Shown here in pieces: positions 42,591 through 50,415 of a DNA stretch of 64,000 nucleotides (position 1 is the stretch's first letter; the number at the start of each line of letters is the position of its first letter). The notes under the pieces were generated by a model, which was not told the DNA's origin, made no database searches, and worked only from the letters and a program-made list of their open reading frames with translations. Origin of the DNA: Scatosoma sp045632265 (lineage in GTDB: Bacteria > Bacillota > Clostridia > Christensenellales > Borkfalkiaceae); contig JAZQWG010000030.1 in the NCBI GenBank assembly GCA_045632265.1, positions 1 through 64,000 on the forward strand. The letters are read 5' to 3'. The position numbers were made by a program, and so were the translations under genes.

Positions 42591-44504
42591 TTAAACGTCA
42601 AGGTCGGTGACAAGCGACGCGTTCTCTTCGATGAATTTTCTACGAAGGGACGGGCTTTCACCCATGAGCATTGCAAACATTTGGTCCGCTTCCGCCGCGT
42701 CTTTCATGGTCACGCGCGTGAGCGTACGCGTTGCGGGGTTCATGGTCGTATCCCAAAGCTGTTCTTCGCTCATTTCGCCAAGACCTTTATAGCGTTGGTA
42801 TTCCACTTTCCCGGGAGCGTTTTTGTCGTATTCGATTTTTTCTTCTTCCGAATACAAGTAATCGACGTTGCCCTTGTACGTTGCCTTGTAAAGGGGCGGT
42901 TTTGCCGCATATACGTGGCCGTGTTCGATAAGCGGGCGCATATAACGGAACAAGAAGGTGTAAAGCAAAATTCTGATGTGCGCGCCGTCTACGTCGGCAT
43001 CGGTCATCGAGATAATTCTATCATAGCGAAGCTTGCTTTCGTCAAACTCGTCCAAGATACCGCAGCCAAACGCCGTAATCATCGATTTGATTTCTTCGTT
43101 TTCAAGAACTCTGTTCAAGCGCACTTTTTCAACGTTAAGGATTTTACCACGAAGGGGCAAAATTGCTTGGAAACGTCTGTCACGGCCTTGCTTTGCCGTA
43201 CCGCCTGCCGAGTCGCCTTCTACGATGTAGATTTCGCAAAGTTCGCTTCTTCTATCCGAACAATCGGCAAGCTTGCCAGGAAGCGTGGTCGAACCCAAAA
43301 TGCCCTTTCTTCTCGTGTTTTCACGTGCTTGACGAGCCGCTTCACGCGCCTTTTGCGCCGTCACACAACGCACGACGAGCGCTTTTGCAATGGCGGGATT
43401 TTCTTCCAAGTAGGTGGACATATATTCGCTTACGCACTTATTTACGTAGGTGCGGATAAAGCTGTTGTTGAGCTTGTCTTTCGTTTGCGATTCAAATTGT
43501 GCGTTGACGAGTTTTACCGATACAACCGCCGTAATACCTTCCATAACGTCTTCGCTCGACAACTTGTCGCTTTCCTTCAAGATATTGTGCTTTTTACCAG
43601 CGTCGTTGAACACCTTGGTAAGCGCCATTTTCAAGCCCGCAACGTGCGTACCACCGTCAATCGTGTTGATGTTATTTGCATAGCTGTAAATAACTTCGTT
43701 GTACGATTCGTTGTACTGAATCGCCACTTCACAAACGGTGTCGCCGTCTTGTTCTTCAAAATATACGGGGGTAGGGAAGAGCAATTCTTCACGGCTCTTG
43801 TTAAGTTCTTCTACGAACGAACAAATACCCCCTTCATAGCAGAAGGAATCGATTTTTTCTTGACCTGCTCTCTTATCTTCAAGCGTGATACGCAAACCCT
43901 TGTTCAAGTAAGCAAGTTCGCGAAGTCTGCCTTTCAACGTGTCGTAGTTGAAGATAACCGTTTCAAAGATTTCGCTGTCCGGCTTGAACGTGACTTTCGT
44001 ACCCATAGCGTCCGTATCGCCTACGATTTGAACGCTGCGTTGAGGCACGCCACGGTTGTACGTTTGGCTGAAGATATGCCCTTCGTGGGAAACTTCCGCA
44101 ACCAACCATTCGGACAAAGCGTTTACGGCTTTTACACCTACGCCGTGCAAACCACTCGACACTTTATAACCCGAGTCGCCGCCGAATTTACCGCCCGCAT
44201 TTACCTTCGTGAAAACGACTTCCAACGTGGAAACGCCTTCTTTGGGGTGAATGTCGGTGGGGATACCACGCCCGTTGTCTTGAACGGTGCAGCTGCCGTC
44301 GCCGTTAATGATTACTTCGATGTGCGTACAATACCCCGCCAAAGCTTCGTCAATCGAGTTGTCTACAACTTCGTGAACAAGGTGATGCAACCCCTTTGCG
44401 TCCGTGGACGAGATGTACATACCGGGGCGTTTACGGATGTGTTCCAAGCCGTCAAGGACTTGTATTTGCTCCGCGCCGTATTCGCCTTCTACTCTTTCCG
44501 CCAT
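42591..44504 (-). CDS. gyrB: DNA gyrase subunit B
   Basis: A 637-residue ATPase subunit. The GHKL ATP-binding site is seen in LVHEVVDNSIDEALAGY, VQDNGRGIPTDIH and VSSGLHGVGVKAVNALSEW, the TOPRIM domain in IVEGDSAGGTAKQGRDR and MTDADVDGAHIR, and the C-terminal part ends in the family phrase RRKFIEENA. The start at 44504 (MAERVEGEYGAEQ) is chosen because GGGAG lies 8 bases upstream, overlapping a preceding in-frame ATG. It is the first gene of the gyrB-gyrA pair, behind its own promoter. Confidence 0.97.
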   Translation of the reverse strand: MAERVEGEYGAEQIQVLDGLEHIRKRPGMYISSTDAKGLHHLVHEVVDNSIDEALAGYCTHIEVIINGDGSCTVQDNGRGIPTDIHPKEGVSTLEVVFTKVNAGGKFGGDSGYKVSSGLHGVGVKAVNALSEWLVAEVSHEGHIFSQTYNRGVPQRSVQIVGDTDAMGTKVTFKPDSEIFETVIFNYDTLKGRLRELAYLNKGLRITLEDKRAGQEKIDSFCYEGGICSFVEELNKSREELLFPTPVYFEEQDGDTVCEVAIQYNESYNEVIYSYANNINTIDGGTHVAGLKMALTKVFNDAGKKHNILKESDKLSSEDVMEGITAVVSVKLVNAQFESQTKDKLNNSFIRTYVNKCVSEYMSTYLEENPAIAKALVVRCVTAQKAREAARQARENTRRKGILGSTTLPGKLADCSDRRSELCEIYIVEGDSAGGTAKQGRDRRFQAILPLRGKILNVEKVRLNRVLENEEIKSMITAFGCGILDEFDESKLRYDRIISMTDADVDGAHIRILLYTFLFRYMRPLIEHGHVYAAKPPLYKATYKGNVDYLYSEEEKIEYDKNAPGKVEYQRYKGLGEMSEEQLWDTTMNPATRTLTRVTMKDAAEADQMFAMLMGESPSLRRKFIEENASLVTDLDV

Positions 44505-44570
44505 AGTTTTTTCTCCCATTTCGCTTTCTTTTTTTTATAATAAAAAAAGAAAATCGTTATTTTCTCCACT

Positions 44571-44599
44571 ATTATACCACCTTTCAAAAAAAATGTACA
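44571..44599 (-). promoter_or_regulatory. Probable gyrB promoter
   Basis: TGTACA (44594-44599) and TATAAT (44571-44576) on the minus strand are 17 bases apart. The rest of 44600-44838 shows no gene. Confidence 0.6.
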
Positions 44600-44838
44600 G
44601 CGAATACGCGCACTTTTTGAAAAAAAGTTTTATCCACACCCTATTTGACGGCAAAAAAGCCGTCTAAATCGTTTTTCACCGCATTTTTCGGGAAAGAATA
44701 CGGAAAATATAAAAACGAGCGTTTTTACGCCCGTTTTCGTTTTTTGATATAAAATGAGTTATCCCAAGCTATTAGCGGTGGATAGATACAAGCAAGAGAA
44801 AGCGTGGCGTATTTTTACAACGATTTTTTCTCCCCCCC

Positions 44839-44867
44839 TTGACTTATTGCGACAATTTTGGTATAAT
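44839..44867 (+). promoter_or_regulatory. Promoter of the WYL regulator
   Basis: TTGACT (44839-44844) and TATAAT (44862-44867), spacer 17. The transcript would begin near 44874, which rules out the earlier ATG at 44754. Confidence 0.8.
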
Positions 44868-44897
44868 AAATACATTAAAATTAAGGTAATGGACAAC

Positions 44898-45881
44898 ATG
44901 GAAAGTATTGAACCAAAAAAATTGGCGCTTATTAGAATATTACAAATATTGCGACAACACAGCGATATCGAACACCCCATTAAGCATGAAAAAATCGTCG
45001 AGCTTTTAGAAAGTGAGTACGGGTTGGCTATTGAAAGAAAGGCAATCGGCAGAAATATCTCTCTACTTAAGGAAGCCAGTTTTGAAATTGAAACAACAAA
45101 GAAAGGCTCGTATCTTGCGGAAAGAACATTTGAAGATAGCGAATTGAAATTGTTAATCGACGGCGTTTTGTCAAGCAAGCATATTACGCCCAAACAATCG
45201 AAAGAACTTATTGAAAAGCTTTGTGCTCAATCCAACAAGTATTTCAAGAAACACGTAAAAAATATTTATTCCGTGCAAGATTGGAATAAGACGGAAAACG
45301 TAGCCGTTTTCTACAATATTGATATTATCGACGAAGCAATCGAGTTGAATAAGCAAATTAAGTTTTGCTATAACAAGTATGGAGCAGACAAAAAAATGCA
45401 TCATACGGCTACGCACTCGGTTAGCCCCTATCAAATGATACTGCATAATCAACGTTATTACCTTATGGGCTACAATGAAAAGTGGCAACACATACAATAT
45501 TATCGTATGGATAGAATTACTAATATTGAGCAACTTGACGTGATTAGAACTCCGTTAAAATCAATAAAGGGATATGAACACGGCATTGATTATAAGCGTT
45601 TCTCTTCGTCCATGCCCTATATGTTTTTTGACGAACCACAAGTTATTGAATTTCTTGCGGACGGGTGGGCTATCGACCAAATTATTGATTGGTTTGGCAA
45701 GGATATCCGCATAGAAGAAAAAGCAGACGGACAATTTTTAGTGAGTTTAAAAGCGAGCATCAATGCAATGGAATATTGGGCGATGCAATATCTCAACGCC
45801 GTGGAGATTTTATCCCCTATTGACTTGCGAGAACGCATAAAAAACAACGTACAAAAAGCAAATGAAAAATATAAGGATTGA
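44898..45881 (+). CDS. WYL-domain transcriptional regulator
   Basis: A 327-residue regulator (MESIEPKKLALIRILQILRQ at the start). An N-terminal winged helix (to about residue 70) is followed by a WYL domain: NKQIKFCYNKYG, then YQMILHNQRYYLMGYNEKW and YYRMDRITNIEQL, with a C-terminal extension. WYL regulators respond to nucleic-acid or nucleotide ligands and control many phage-defence loci. I set the start to ATG 44898, 11 bases after AAGG; ATG 44889 is an alternative but lies too near the site. The promoter position excludes longer forms. It is followed 6 bases later by the nuclease gene, and may act on the palindromes before the genes further downstream. Confidence 0.88.
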   Translation: MESIEPKKLALIRILQILRQHSDIEHPIKHEKIVELLESEYGLAIERKAIGRNISLLKEASFEIETTKKGSYLAERTFEDSELKLLIDGVLSSKHITPKQSKELIEKLCAQSNKYFKKHVKNIYSVQDWNKTENVAVFYNIDIIDEAIELNKQIKFCYNKYGADKKMHHTATHSVSPYQMILHNQRYYLMGYNEKWQHIQYYRMDRITNIEQLDVIRTPLKSIKGYEHGIDYKRFSSSMPYMFFDEPQVIEFLADGWAIDQIIDWFGKDIRIEEKADGQFLVSLKASINAMEYWAMQYLNAVEILSPIDLRERIKNNVQKANEKYKD

Positions 45882-45887
45882 AAGAAA

Positions 45888-46904
45888 ATGAAAAACTTAT
45901 TTGATTATGCGACAAAAGAATTGTCGCAAGACGCTTTTTTAAGATGGTTGTTTGAAAATTATGATTGTGAAAACGAAAAAGTAAGGCGAGTGTGTCAAAA
46001 ACTTTTTAATAACTTTACAAGCAACGAACTTGATTTTTCCAAAATCGAAAACCTAACAACTATGGCTCAATGGAAAAATATAGACGTTTCTATTTGGTTT
46101 AGCATTGATAATAAACAATACTTAATCGTTATAGAAGATAAAACAACAAGCCAAGAACATTGGCAGTTAAAAAACTACAATGAAAAAATAGAAGCGCATA
46201 ATCGTTGGTTGATTGAAAACAAACAAAACACAATAGAAAAAGTGTATAAAGTATTTTATAAAACTGCAGAGATTTGGGAAGAAGAAAAAGAGCGTATAAA
46301 AGAAGCGCAATGGCTAAATATTTTGGATATTCAAGAAATACGCTCTATTTTTAATGATATCACTCCCACAAATAGCGAAGTGCTTGATTATTATATAGAG
46401 CATATACAAAAAATCCATCAAACTCTTTTCGATTATCAAACTAAGCCCGTTAAGGAGTGGTGTAAAACATATGCTGTGTTTACAACGTATAGCAAAAGAT
46501 TGATTGAAAAGTACTCGACCGAAATAAACAAGGAAAATTGTAGAACAGGGGTTTATCAAGGGAAATATGCAGAAACTTTTATCCAAAAAAATTTACCTAA
46601 CAATATAACGGTGGAACTTGGGCTGTTTTTTAGAGATTGGGGCACAACCGCTTGGATAAAATTATGGGATACGAATAAGGAGTGGAAAAATCCTTTCACT
46701 CGCCTGCAGGAGCTTCAAAATTTAACATTCGAGAAAGACAAATTGGATTGGGAAAATAAAAAATATAAAAATAGGGTTAAAATTGTAAAGAAAACGTTTA
46801 CCGAAGAACTTACTTACGAAGAGTTTAACTCTTGGATAGAGAACTGCTTGATCGATTATCTTGAATTCTGTGAAAATGTTGCAATAATCCCAAAATTGGG
46901 ATAA
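45888..46904 (+). CDS. PD-(D/E)XK nuclease superfamily protein
   Basis: A 338-residue protein. The N-terminal SQDAFLRWLFENYDC and the catalytic core KNIDVSIWFSIDN...YLIVIEDKTTSQEHWQLKNY (Asp near residue 69, then Glu-x-Lys in IEDKT) match PD-(D/E)XK nucleases of the group found in defence and mobile loci. The C-terminal half is alpha-rich, with Trp-rich phrases and no recognised domain. AAGAAA precedes the ATG only weakly, consistent with coupling to the WYL gene 6 bases upstream. The TAA stop is part of the first TCCCAAAATTGGGA palindrome. The target, DNA or RNA, is unknown. Confidence 0.78.
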   Translation: MKNLFDYATKELSQDAFLRWLFENYDCENEKVRRVCQKLFNNFTSNELDFSKIENLTTMAQWKNIDVSIWFSIDNKQYLIVIEDKTTSQEHWQLKNYNEKIEAHNRWLIENKQNTIEKVYKVFYKTAEIWEEEKERIKEAQWLNILDIQEIRSIFNDITPTNSEVLDYYIEHIQKIHQTLFDYQTKPVKEWCKTYAVFTTYSKRLIEKYSTEINKENCRTGVYQGKYAETFIQKNLPNNITVELGLFFRDWGTTAWIKLWDTNKEWKNPFTRLQELQNLTFEKDKLDWENKKYKNRVKIVKKTFTEELTYEEFNSWIENCLIDYLEFCENVAIIPKLG

Positions 46905-46919
46905 TCACCATGTTATAAT
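46888..46919 (+). promoter_or_regulatory. Promoter module 1: palindrome plus -10 box
   Basis: The 14-base palindrome TCCCAAAATTGGGA (46888-46901) is followed after exactly 12 bases by TATAAT (46914-46919), ahead of the small Cys-rich protein gene. Confidence 0.65.
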
Positions 46920-46948
46920 TACTATACTAACACAAAAGGAGAAAGTAT

Positions 46949-47140
46949 ATGAGCACTATTTCAAAAACTAGTAAGTATTGTTGCACTTGCAAACATTTTG
47001 GCGGTAACGCAACACTTAAAGGTAGCATTGTCGAGTACGAAAACGTTTCACACTCTTGCAAAATTGGGGCGCGAGGCAAAGGCAACATCAACCCCGCTAT
47101 GACTTCCGCTTGTTCACAATGGGAAGAAAGAAAAAATTAA
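46949..47140 (+). CDS. Small Cys-rich protein (zinc-ribbon-like)
   Basis: A 63-residue protein with cysteines arranged as YCCTCKHFGG near the N-terminus and HSCKIGARGKG and SACSQWEERK further on, a layout able to bind one zinc ion. An AAAGGAG site lies 7 bases before the ATG, so translation is likely. I do not know the family; small zinc-ribbon proteins of this type are common in phage and mobile DNA. It has its own palindrome-containing promoter. Confidence 0.75.
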   Translation: MSTISKTSKYCCTCKHFGGNATLKGSIVEYENVSHSCKIGARGKGNINPAMTSACSQWEERKN

Positions 47141-47148
47141 CAATTCCA

Positions 47149-47180
47149 TCCCAAAATTGGGATAATAAATACGCTACACT
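47149..47180 (+). promoter_or_regulatory. Promoter module 2: palindrome plus -10 box
   Basis: TCCCAAAATTGGGA (47149-47162) again, with TACACT (47175-47180) after exactly 12 bases, ahead of the 35-residue peptide gene. Confidence 0.65.
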
Positions 47181-47200
47181 ATTCTTAAAAGGAGTGGCGT

Positions 47201-47308
47201 ATGAAAAAAGATAATAATTTTGGGGCTTTCATAAAAGGTTTTCTTATAGGTCATTGTATTATTAAGTTTTTCGAGATACTATTTGGTGGTGGCAAGAAAA
47301 AGAAATAG
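47201..47308 (+). CDS. Small hydrophobic basic peptide
   Basis: A 35-residue peptide starting MKKDNNFGAFIKGFLIGHC, with a hydrophobic middle (IIKFFEILF) and a GGGKKKK tail. AAAAGGAG lies directly upstream at good distance, so the ORF is likely to be translated although it is short. Size and composition resemble small membrane peptides or toxins; the function is unknown. Confidence 0.6.
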   Translation: MKKDNNFGAFIKGFLIGHCIIKFFEILFGGGKKKK

Positions 47309-47340
47309 TCCCCTATTTGGTACAATTAAAATGCTATACT
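47309..47340 (+). promoter_or_regulatory. Promoter module 3: degenerate palindrome plus -10 box
   Basis: TCCCCTATTTGGTA (47309-47322) is followed after 12 bases by TATACT (47335-47340), ahead of the DnaB-like gene. Confidence 0.55.
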
Positions 47341-47370
47341 CTCTTTACAAAACGTAAGGAGAGTATTTTT

Positions 47371-48156
47371 ATGGAAAACGGATTAAATACGGGAATCAAG
47401 GCATTTGATGAAATGGTTGGGGAGATTCAACCAGGCGAATTGATTGTAATTGCAGGCAGACCAGGTATGGGTAAAACAACGATAGCGTTGCAAATTCTTG
47501 CAAAAAATTGCTTGGATAAAAAATGCCTATACTTGTCGTCAACCGATAATATAACCACGTGTTTTAACAACATTGCTTGTGTTCTTGGAAACCTAAATCG
47601 TTATGAAAATGAAAAAGAAGTTTGGGAGAGTGTTAACGAAGTAATAGACTGTAAGTTAAATAAAACTTTGCACTTGTGGACGTTTGATTTTGATTTTATT
47701 TCGTTAAGTATAGAGCTCACAAAACTCAAAACGGAAAAAGGTATTGATTACGTTTTTATAGACGGATTTCAACTGTTTTCCCACGATATATCGGCGAATT
47801 TACGGGCAAAATGGTTGAAAGATTTGGCGGTTTCCCTTGGAGTTACGATTTTCATTACAGCGCAAATAAAATACTCCCTTTTTGGCGATAGGATAGATTG
47901 CACCACCGTCAACTACCGTTTGTATTACATGGCGGACAAAGTGCTTGGTGTATATCGAAAAGATTACTTTATGACAATAAAAGATATTGGACGGATAAAC
48001 AAAGGTGAAAGTTTTTTATGTGCAGTTAAAAATAATGCGGGCAAACAAGGTGCAATAACGGCATATTTTAACTATGCCCGTTGCGCTTTTAGTGATAATT
48101 TTATAGATGAAGACTGGTATAAACCGACGCCAACTATAATTTCAAGTGTAGATTGA
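47371..48156 (+). CDS. DnaB-like RecA-fold ATPase
   Basis: A 261-residue protein equal to the C-terminal ATPase domain of DnaB-type replicative helicases, without the N-terminal primase-interacting domain: GLNTGIKAFDEMVGEIQPGE, Walker A VIAGRPGMGKTTIAL, Walker B DYVFIDGFQLF, then FITAQIKYSLFG and RKDYFMTIKDIGR. Normal DnaB is about 450 residues, so it is a stand-alone domain, as seen in phage or plasmid replication and some defence loci. AAGGAG supports ATG 47371. The gene is the last of the WYL locus and ends before a strong hairpin. Confidence 0.83.
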   Translation: MENGLNTGIKAFDEMVGEIQPGELIVIAGRPGMGKTTIALQILAKNCLDKKCLYLSSTDNITTCFNNIACVLGNLNRYENEKEVWESVNEVIDCKLNKTLHLWTFDFDFISLSIELTKLKTEKGIDYVFIDGFQLFSHDISANLRAKWLKDLAVSLGVTIFITAQIKYSLFGDRIDCTTVNYRLYYMADKVLGVYRKDYFMTIKDIGRINKGESFLCAVKNNAGKQGAITAYFNYARCAFSDNFIDEDWYKPTPTIISSVD

Positions 48157-48185
48157 CTCTTGATAAGCGCAAACGCAAAAAGAAA

Positions 48186-48216
48186 CCCCCGTGTCGATAC
48201 ACGGGGGACATTTTTC
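48186..48216. terminator. Terminator between the DnaB-like gene and the micro-ORFs
   Basis: CCCCCGTGT-CGAT-ACACGGGGG followed by ACATTTTTC on the plus strand; on the minus strand TTTCTTTTTG follows, so it can serve both directions. Confidence 0.85.
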
Positions 48217-48228
48217 AAATTTATATAT

Positions 48229-48363
48229 TCAGTTGTAAGAGCGTTCGTCTTTTCTATCCGCTTCTTCTCTGAACTTAATTTCACCGTGTGCGATGTTTCG
48301 CGCCACTTCGCACTCTTTTATTCTCGCGGATATTTATTTGCGCTCCTCGATTTCGCTATTCAT
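48229..48363 (-). pseudogene. Micro-ORF 4 with an in-frame stop
   Basis: The nine-codon MNSEIEERK is followed by TAA and then, in the same frame, by 34 open codons (ISARIKECEVARNIAHG onward) to a TGA at 48229. One change of CAA to TAA would explain it, giving an original protein of 44 residues. GAGAGGATGG lies before the ATG. Confidence 0.45.
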
Positions 48364-48381
48364 TGGACCATCCTCTCTTTT

Positions 48382-48420
48382 TTATTTCTTGACGAAGTAC
48401 CTTCCTTGTTTTATGGTCAT
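48382..48420 (-). CDS. Micro-ORF 3, 12 residues
   Basis: MTIKQGRYFVKK, preceded by AAAGGAGGG at ideal distance. No similarity known; reported because of the strong ribosome site. Confidence 0.4.
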   Translation of the reverse strand: MTIKQGRYFVKK

Positions 48421-48438
48421 CTTCGTGCCCTCCTTTTG

Positions 48439-48471
48439 TTAAAGTTTACGTCCTCCTTTGTACGTCGGCAT
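48439..48471 (-). CDS. Micro-ORF 2, 10 residues
   Basis: MPTYKGGRKL, preceded by AAAGGAGG. The GGAGGACG inside the ORF could itself be a ribosome site. Confidence 0.4.
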   Translation of the reverse strand: MPTYKGGRKL

Positions 48472-48488
48472 CCCTTTTAATACCTCCT

Positions 48489-48572
48489 TTAACTATGGAT
48501 TTTTCGCCGTATCCCTACGGCACTTTCGATAGACTTTCTATCTTTATCGCTTAGTGCATTGGTGTGCTCCAT
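48489..48572 (-). CDS. Micro-ORF 1, 27 residues
   Basis: Starts MEHTNALSDKDRKSIESAV and ends RRKIHS. It has no clear ribosome site but lies directly behind a promoter and an inverted repeat, and is followed after 17 bases by the next micro-ORF. Confidence 0.4.
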   Translation of the reverse strand: MEHTNALSDKDRKSIESAVGIRRKIHS

Positions 48573-48593
48573 TTGATATTTTTTTGAGAATTG

Positions 48594-48660
48594 CGAACAT
48601 TTTTTGTTCGTTTCTTTCTCTTTTGTACCTTTATTATAGCACGTATTTTTCATTTGTCAA
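48594..48660 (-). promoter_or_regulatory. Promoter and operator-like repeat of the micro-ORF cluster
   Basis: TTGACA (48655-48660) and TATAAT (48633-48638) on the minus strand, spacer 16. Downstream, CGAACA and TGTTCG form an inverted repeat with a five-base gap (48594-48610). Confidence 0.65.
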
Positions 48661-48714
48661 TAGGTTTTTCAAAAATTTTTTAGATTTTTTTGAAAATTTT
48701 TTTTTGCAAGATAA

Positions 48715-48750
48715 AAACCGCAATCTCTTCAACAAAAAGGATTGCGGTTT
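48715..48750. terminator. Terminator after the MreB-like gene
   Basis: AAACCGCAATC and GATTGCGGTTT pair around 14 bases; TTTTTATC follows on the minus strand. Confidence 0.85.
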
Positions 48751-48766
48751 AATTTTTCATTTTCTA

Positions 48767-49774
48767 TTATTCAGTAGGCAAGGAAAAAGCCTTCAAAAGG
48801 TCCTTTTCTCGCAAGATTGCGCCGCCGCCGATGACGGTTGCGTACTGCGGTTCGTCGCACACGTGATAGCGCATTTCTAATTTCGAGCCGATATATTGCG
48901 CCAAGTGAGGAATTTTCATCACGCCACCCGAAAGGTAAACGCCGTTTCTATTGACGATTGCCGCCACTTCCGCAGGCAAACGGCGAAGCACCGCCACTGC
49001 GTATTCTAATATCTTATCCACGTACACGCGTATGCAATCGGTTAAATCGACTGCTTGCACCGATACGGCAGAGGGACGACAAGTGTCCATCGAACTACCT
49101 TCTGCTACCATTGCGCCACGTGCCGACGGGGACAAAGAAACGAGTTCGTTTTTCAATTTTTCCGCCGTCAAAGTGCCGATACGAAGTCCGTTTGCACGAG
49201 CCACTTTCGCCAAGACGTTGGCATCCATGTTATTGCCGCCCACGTTCATCGAAACACCCGAAATAATGCCGTCCGCCGAAACTACGGCTACGTTCGTCAC
49301 GCCGCCGCCGATATCCAAGCAAAAGACGGGATCGCTATCGCTGATAACTGCGCCTGCACCCACCGCCGCCAAATAGGGCTGTTCGACGAAATGCACCTTT
49401 CTCAAACCGCATTCTTCCGCCAAAGCGATGTATTGCGCAAGCACGTGCGGGGCTACCCCGCAAGGCACACTGAAAAGCGCTTGAACTTTATGAAGAACGC
49501 CCGTTTTTACGCCGATACGGGAAAGGAATTCCTTTAACATTGCCGAAGCAAGGCGCATATCCGCAATTTCGCCTTCGTAAACGGGATAGACGATGCTGGT
49601 GTATTCCGCCGTTTTACCGATAAGGTTTTTGGCATCTTTGCCCACCGCTTTTATCTCTTTATCTTCACCGTAAATCGCCACGCAAGAAGGCTCGGCAAGG
49701 ACGACGCCGTTGCTCGTATCCGCGCGGTAAATTTTCGTCATTGACGAACCGAAATCGATTGCCAACTTCCACAT
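48767..49774 (-). CDS. MreB/Mbl-like actin-family protein
   Basis: A 335-residue member of the MreB family. Nucleotide-binding blocks are visible: AIDFGSSMTKIYRADTSNG, CLDIGGGVTNVAVVSADG and VYLSGGVMKIPHLAQYIG. It is near the usual length of 330-345 residues and retains the family order YEGEIADMRLASAMLKEF, but several blocks diverge from standard MreB, so it could be a second, specialised paralogue. MreB filaments guide lateral wall synthesis. It starts 12 bases after the maf stop. Confidence 0.82.
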   Translation of the reverse strand: MWKLAIDFGSSMTKIYRADTSNGVVLAEPSCVAIYGEDKEIKAVGKDAKNLIGKTAEYTSIVYPVYEGEIADMRLASAMLKEFLSRIGVKTGVLHKVQALFSVPCGVAPHVLAQYIALAEECGLRKVHFVEQPYLAAVGAGAVISDSDPVFCLDIGGGVTNVAVVSADGIISGVSMNVGGNNMDANVLAKVARANGLRIGTLTAEKLKNELVSLSPSARGAMVAEGSSMDTCRPSAVSVQAVDLTDCIRVYVDKILEYAVAVLRRLPAEVAAIVNRNGVYLSGGVMKIPHLAQYIGSKLEMRYHVCDEPQYATVIGGGAILREKDLLKAFSLPTE

Positions 49775-49786
49775 AAGCCCTTTCTC

Positions 49787-50362
49787 CTATCCTATCTTCG
49801 ATGCAATTTCTTGCACCATTGCTTTGCAAAGTTCTACGGGTAAACCAACTACGTTGGTAAAACTCCCTTCTATTTTTTTCACCAAACCGCCGTCTTGTAT
49901 GCCGTACGCACCCGCTTTATCCATGGGCGAGCCGCCTTTTACGTAGTCGCTTATAAACTCGCCCGACAGCGTGTTAAAATACACTTTCGTACAATCGGCT
50001 TTGACAAGATTTTTTCTTACGCCCTTTTCAAGATAGGACATACAAACGCCCGTATAAACTTCGTGCGCCCTACCCGACAACGCGCAAAGCATGCGCTTTG
50101 CATCTTCTTCGTCCTTGGGCTTGCCCAGCACTTCGTTATCGAGCACCACCACCGTGTCCGCACCAAGCACCGCTTTGTCCTTGGCTTGGGGCAGCGCCGC
50201 CACTTCTTCCGCCTTTTGCGTTGCGAGCGCTTTGACGAGCGTTTCGGGACAATCGCTTTCCGCCCGTTCTTCGCCCGTTGCAATCATGATTTCAAAATTT
50301 TCCACCACTTCGCCAAACAGTTCTTTACGGCGGGGCGAAGCGCTTGCTAAAATCCATTTCAT
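49787..50362 (-). CDS. maf: Maf-family nucleoside triphosphate pyrophosphatase
   Basis: A 191-residue protein: MKWILASASPRRKELFGEVV at the N-terminus, GADTVVVLDNEVLGKPKD in the centre, SGRAHEVYTGVC and GGSPMDKAGAYGIQDGG after it. These are the Maf motifs, with the SxSPRR loop and catalytic Asp. Maf proteins hydrolyse dTTP/UTP or modified nucleotides and affect septum formation. It lies between ppx and the mreB-like gene, an arrangement fitting the common maf-mreB neighbourhood. Confidence 0.93.
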   Translation of the reverse strand: MKWILASASPRRKELFGEVVENFEIMIATGEERAESDCPETLVKALATQKAEEVAALPQAKDKAVLGADTVVVLDNEVLGKPKDEEDAKRMLCALSGRAHEVYTGVCMSYLEKGVRKNLVKADCTKVYFNTLSGEFISDYVKGGSPMDKAGAYGIQDGGLVKKIEGSFTNVVGLPVELCKAMVQEIASKIG

Positions 50363-50415
50363 AGCTCAAAAAAAGGAAAGCCGCCCTTGTTGAGCGGCTG
50401 CTTCCTATGCCTTTA

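Noticed and set aside
48594..48610. CGAACA...TGTTCG as a LexA (SOS) box
   Set aside because: The gap between half-sites is too long for the CGAACN4GTTCG box of Gram-positive LexA, so it is listed only as an operator-like repeat.
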